Source: Pseudidiomarina insulisalsae (GTDB lineage: Bacteria; Pseudomonadota; Gammaproteobacteria; Enterobacterales; Alteromonadaceae). Taken from it: DNA of 64,000 bases. Numbering within the stretch: position 1 is the first letter of the stretch; every line of letters begins with the position of its first letter. The position numbers and the translations under genes were made by a program. The stretch covers positions 186,001-250,000 of the forward strand of contig NZ_PIPY01000002.1 of the NCBI RefSeq assembly GCF_003987065.1, given 5' to 3'. Of the stretch, positions 61,509 to 64,000 are shown in pieces. The notes below the pieces were generated by a model, which was not told the DNA's origin, did not search any database, and saw nothing but the letters and a program-made list of their open reading frames with translations.

Positions 61509-62510
61509 ATGTCGTTATTGTACAGTCGCACCGCCAGCATGCTCAGCTCGCGCACTCGCGGCGTCCTCAGGGTAGTAACCTTGTCTGGCGCGGCACTGGT
61601 GTTTGCCGCCTGTAGCCCCGCCCCCGAGACGGCACAAGTCACGCGTTATCACTGCGGCGCATTACCGTTAATATCGGAACGACAAGGTCAGCAACTCACC
61701 TTGTCATTTGGCGACACTCCGGCGGCGCAAACCATGACGTTGCAGGCCACCACCAGCTCCTCAGGTGAACGTTACGTCAACGCCGAAAAGGGCGCTGAGT
61801 TTTGGCGTAAAGGCAATGAAGCTCAGTTCAGTACCGCCGGCTTCTCGCTTCCCTTATGTTTACAAGAGGGCACCTTGCCGCAGCAATTCAGCGCGCGTGG
61901 CAATGAACCTTTCTGGCTGGTAGCGGTAGATGGTACCGAGGCTACCCTGCGTACCCCGGGGAATGAGAAACCTTACCCCGATATCCATCTTAGTAGCCTG
62001 GTTAGTATCGATAGCACCACCTTCACCCTGCGCCTTGATGATGCCACCGAGCTCCAGCTGGTCGATACTATCTGCTATGACAGTATGAGCGGGCACAGTT
62101 ACCCTTACACCGCGACCCTGAAGACCGTCAGCGGCGATCTGCCAGGCTGTGCCGGTGACACGAATATGCTTATAAGTGGCGCCAGCTGGCAATTGCATAC
62201 GACTGGTATCGAGTTTAGCGAAGCACCATCGCTGACATTCCACTCCGATCAACGGGTCAGCGGTTTCGCCGGATGTAATTATCTGACGGGTAGTTATCAG
62301 TTGTCCGGCGAAGGGATACGATTTTCACCCCTGGCAGTCACCAAGCGCATGTGTGGGCCGCAAGTCATGGCCTTTGAAAATGAGTTCTTGCGGCAGCTAA
62401 GCCAGGCGTCAGGTCTTAAAGTCTTTCCGGATAATACCTTGCAACTGCGTCTGCGTAACGGTGACTTCGTCCACCTTTACCAGACTGATTTAAAACTGTG
62501 GCGTGAATAG
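61509..62510 (+). CDS. Lipoprotein with MliC-like, COG3650 and META domains
   Basis: This 333-residue protein has a lipobox VFAAC (C35). Three domains follow: an MliC-like lysozyme-inhibitor domain (about 45-120, TRYHCGALPL...GERYVNAEKGAEFWRKGNEAQFS), a COG3650 domain (about 125-218, FSARGNEPFWLVAVDG, CYDSMSGHSYPYTATL) and a META domain (about 225-330, SFAGCNY-type GFAGCNYLTGSYQL, TKRMCGPQVMAFENEFL). Such parts usually occur singly or in pairs. It is likely anchored to the outer membrane and could protect against lysozyme or stress. GGAG precedes the ATG. Confidence 0.85.
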   Translation: MSLLYSRTASMLSSRTRGVLRVVTLSGAALVFAACSPAPETAQVTRYHCGALPLISERQGQQLTLSFGDTPAAQTMTLQATTSSSGERYVNAEKGAEFWRKGNEAQFSTAGFSLPLCLQEGTLPQQFSARGNEPFWLVAVDGTEATLRTPGNEKPYPDIHLSSLVSIDSTTFTLRLDDATELQLVDTICYDSMSGHSYPYTATLKTVSGDLPGCAGDTNMLISGASWQLHTTGIEFSEAPSLTFHSDQRVSGFAGCNYLTGSYQLSGEGIRFSPLAVTKRMCGPQVMAFENEFLRQLSQASGLKVFPDNTLQLRLRNGDFVHLYQTDLKLWRE

Positions 62511-62520
62511 GAAAAAAACA

Positions 62521-63138
62521 ATGAAGCTTTATGAGACAAAAACCGCACCTAACCCACGACGGGTAAGAATGTTCCTTGCGGAAAAAAGCCTGCTGGATAA
62601 GGTTGAGTGCATTGAAGTTGATCTACAAAAGGGCGAAAACCTTACCCCGGAGTTTGTCGCTAAGAACCCGATGAAGAAAGTTCCCGTGCTGGAACTTGAT
62701 GATGGCACGACCATTGCCGAAACTATGGCGATCTGTCGCTATTTTGAAGTGAACTACCCCGATACGCCGCGACTATTAGGAGAGTCAGCGCTTGAGCAGG
62801 CTTTAATAGAGCAGTGGCTGCGCTGGCTTGATTACTACTACTTTGTGCCCTGCGGGATGGGTTTTCAGCACACCAGTGGATTCTTTAAAGATCGGATGAC
62901 ACCAGTGCCTGAATGGGGTGCATCCTGTATTGAAGACACGAAAAAGTTTATGCAGTTCTTAGATCAGCATCTGGCCGGCAAAGAGTATATTTGCTGTGAC
63001 AAGCTGACCGCGGCTGATCTCACTGCATTTGCGGTGACCGCCTTCGCCCGCGTGATCAAGTTACGGGTTGATGACAGTTTGCCGAACTTGCTGGCTTGGT
63101 ATGAACGCATACAGGCGCGCCCGTCGGCGCAGGTCTGA
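62521..63138 (+). CDS. Glutathione S-transferase-like protein
   Basis: This 205-residue protein has a thioredoxin-like N-terminal domain (MKLYETKTAPNPRRVRMFLAEK, KKVPVLELDDGTTIAETMAI) and the all-helical C-terminal domain (AADLTAFAVTAFARVI). The start at ATG 62521 is better than GTG 62503 because AGGAA lies just before it. Likely conjugates or reduces electrophiles with glutathione; the substrate is unknown. It starts 10 bases after the preceding lipoprotein gene and is likely cotranscribed. Confidence 0.9.
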   Translation: MKLYETKTAPNPRRVRMFLAEKSLLDKVECIEVDLQKGENLTPEFVAKNPMKKVPVLELDDGTTIAETMAICRYFEVNYPDTPRLLGESALEQALIEQWLRWLDYYYFVPCGMGFQHTSGFFKDRMTPVPEWGASCIEDTKKFMQFLDQHLAGKEYICCDKLTAADLTAFAVTAFARVIKLRVDDSLPNLLAWYERIQARPSAQV

Positions 63139-63144
63139 TTCCGA

Positions 63145-64000
63145 TCAGTCACCCGTGTGCGCGTCGTCTCGCGTTACGTCAGTGAGGTACAGTAGCCCTG
63201 CGGTGTGCGACAGATAGCGTAATGAAAATAAAATGCGGCGATGACAATCGCCGTTTTGTTCTAAGGTTTTGCGCAGCTCATCATCACGTTTCGGCCGTGC
63301 CTCAAAAGGTTGTTCCGACGTCTGGATAAAGGCTTCGTTAATGAATACTACATCACAGTTTAGTTTCTCGTAGTAAGCCTGCCGCTGATTCAACGGCAGC
63401 GCCTGAGTTCCCGAGCCATCCTGTAGCCAAACCTCATAGCCTAGTTGCTGAATCTCATTCACCCATTCACCAAAAAGCTGCGGCGAAATCGTCGCGCTCA
63501 TAAAGACGCTAATTGCCAGGGGCGTCGTTCCCAGGCGCTCTCGCAGCTGGCGCAAAAACTGATGCAACTGCGCCTGTTTTTCTGCTGTCGCGAAATAGGC
63601 GTCGCTGAGTTCAAGCGGAATGTACCAGCCAAGAAACTGCTGTTGGTGTTCAAACTGCCACGCCTGCCAACGCGCCACTGTGCCGTTGACGGAGCGCAGA
63701 TAATTATTGAAAAAGGCTTGCTGAGCGGCTTCACCTTCAGCCATTTGGGCAAAATAGTCTGGTTCAGAGTGCAGGCCGATCCACAGTGGCATATGCTGTT
63801 GCCAGGCGGTCAGCGCCTGGCGCAACCAGTTGCGCGGTTGCGCAAAATATTCATTGCCATACTGCACCCACTGCACCACACCAAAGTCAATGTCCTCGGT
63901 AGCGAGCTGTTGAAACAAGTAACGCCAACCATAAACACCTAGTTCCGCGTCCCGGTTTAACGGCTGATACATTACACCAAGGTCGAGCGACGATTTAGCC
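63145..64000 (-). CDS. DUF4434-like TIM-barrel protein, 5' end outside window
   Basis: The frame is open to the right edge (about 285 residues visible). An ATG at 63972 lies inside a core strand (LDLGVMYQPLNRDAELG), so the true start is probably beyond the window. The pattern FGVVQWVQYGNEYF, LWIGLHSEPDYF and FLGWYIPLELSDAYF resembles DUF4434 glycoside-hydrolase-like barrels, often linked with exopolysaccharide clusters. No signal peptide is visible in this part. Family call is moderate. Confidence 0.65.
   Translation of the reverse strand, partial: AKSSLDLGVMYQPLNRDAELGVYGWRYLFQQLATEDIDFGVVQWVQYGNEYFAQPRNWLRQALTAWQQHMPLWIGLHSEPDYFAQMAEGEAAQQAFFNNYLRSVNGTVARWQAWQFEHQQQFLGWYIPLELSDAYFATAEKQAQLHQFLRQLRERLGTTPLAISVFMSATISPQLFGEWVNEIQQLGYEVWLQDGSGTQALPLNQRQAYYEKLNCDVVFINEAFIQTSEQPFEARPKRDDELRKTLEQNGDCHRRILFSLRYLSHTAGLLYLTDVTRDDAHTGD

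Noticed and set aside
1-64000. Mobile elements, CRISPR, tRNA and rRNA genes
   Set aside because: No transposase, integrase, repeat-spacer array or cloverleaf-like sequence was found by eye; gene content looks like ordinary chromosome.

Overview
The window looks like chromosomal DNA of a marine-type gammaproteobacterium of the Alteromonadales kind. An Idiomarina/Pseudidiomarina-like host is my best guess, from roughly half GC, many exported peptidases and TonB receptors, and enterobacterial-like YbiT, TrxC and YaiI. This is inferred from gene content only. I see no rRNA or tRNA genes, CRISPR array, transposase or phage module. Genes are dense, on both strands, and often overlap at their 3' ends.

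Layout. 1-2528: 3' part of an exported Asp-box (BNR/sortilin-like) protein. 2529-3198: gene-free spacer with a deletion-condensed ghost of the ctaG/2OG-oxygenase locus and a Fur-box-like site. 3199-10496: TonB receptor, 2OG-Fe(II) oxygenase and a cytochrome c oxidase operon (coxB, fused coxA-coxC, ctaG). 10830-19299: c-di-GMP and peroxide block (PAS-PAS-GGDEF, katG, a GAF-GGDEF-EAL gene broken by an in-frame TGA, a quinone-oxidoreductase-like MDR, EAL-CBS-GGDEF). 19223-26888: ybiT, an alpha/beta hydrolase behind a sigma54-type promoter, a Fur-box TonB receptor plus PepSY reductase pair, and two small or membrane proteins. 27011-34467: acetyl-CoA hydrolase family, coiled-coil and SpoIIAA-like proteins, ergothioneine operon egtB-egtD followed by a BON-MscS channel, and stress-type small proteins. 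34556-37121: LigD split into three genes (phosphoesterase, ligase, polymerase). 37095-48561: EamA exporter, macrodomain protein, threonine aldolase, OB-fold protein, BCAT, a PadR/permease-prefix pair, a methyltransferase pair, a CadC-like regulator divergent from an S41 peptidase, and an outer-membrane barrel. 48652-64000: M23 lipoprotein, SOUL protein, SDRs, SGNH hydrolase, YaiI, S9 peptidase, amidase, dimeric dUTPase, TrxC, a DsbA-like lipoprotein, a three-domain MliC/COG3650/META lipoprotein, GST, and the 3' part of a DUF4434-like protein.

Themes: iron acquisition under Fur, thiol and peroxide defence (KatG, ergothioneine, TrxC, GST), c-di-GMP turnover, and end-joining repair. Several stress-type genes are preceded by CTACACTTA-like extended -10 elements resembling sigmaS promoters. 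The strongest unexplained observations are the ghost locus, the interrupted c-di-GMP gene, the three-gene LigD, a hairpin that buries the ribosome site of the porin-like gene, and helically phased TTGTCAG repeats between the CadC-like regulator and the S41 peptidase.
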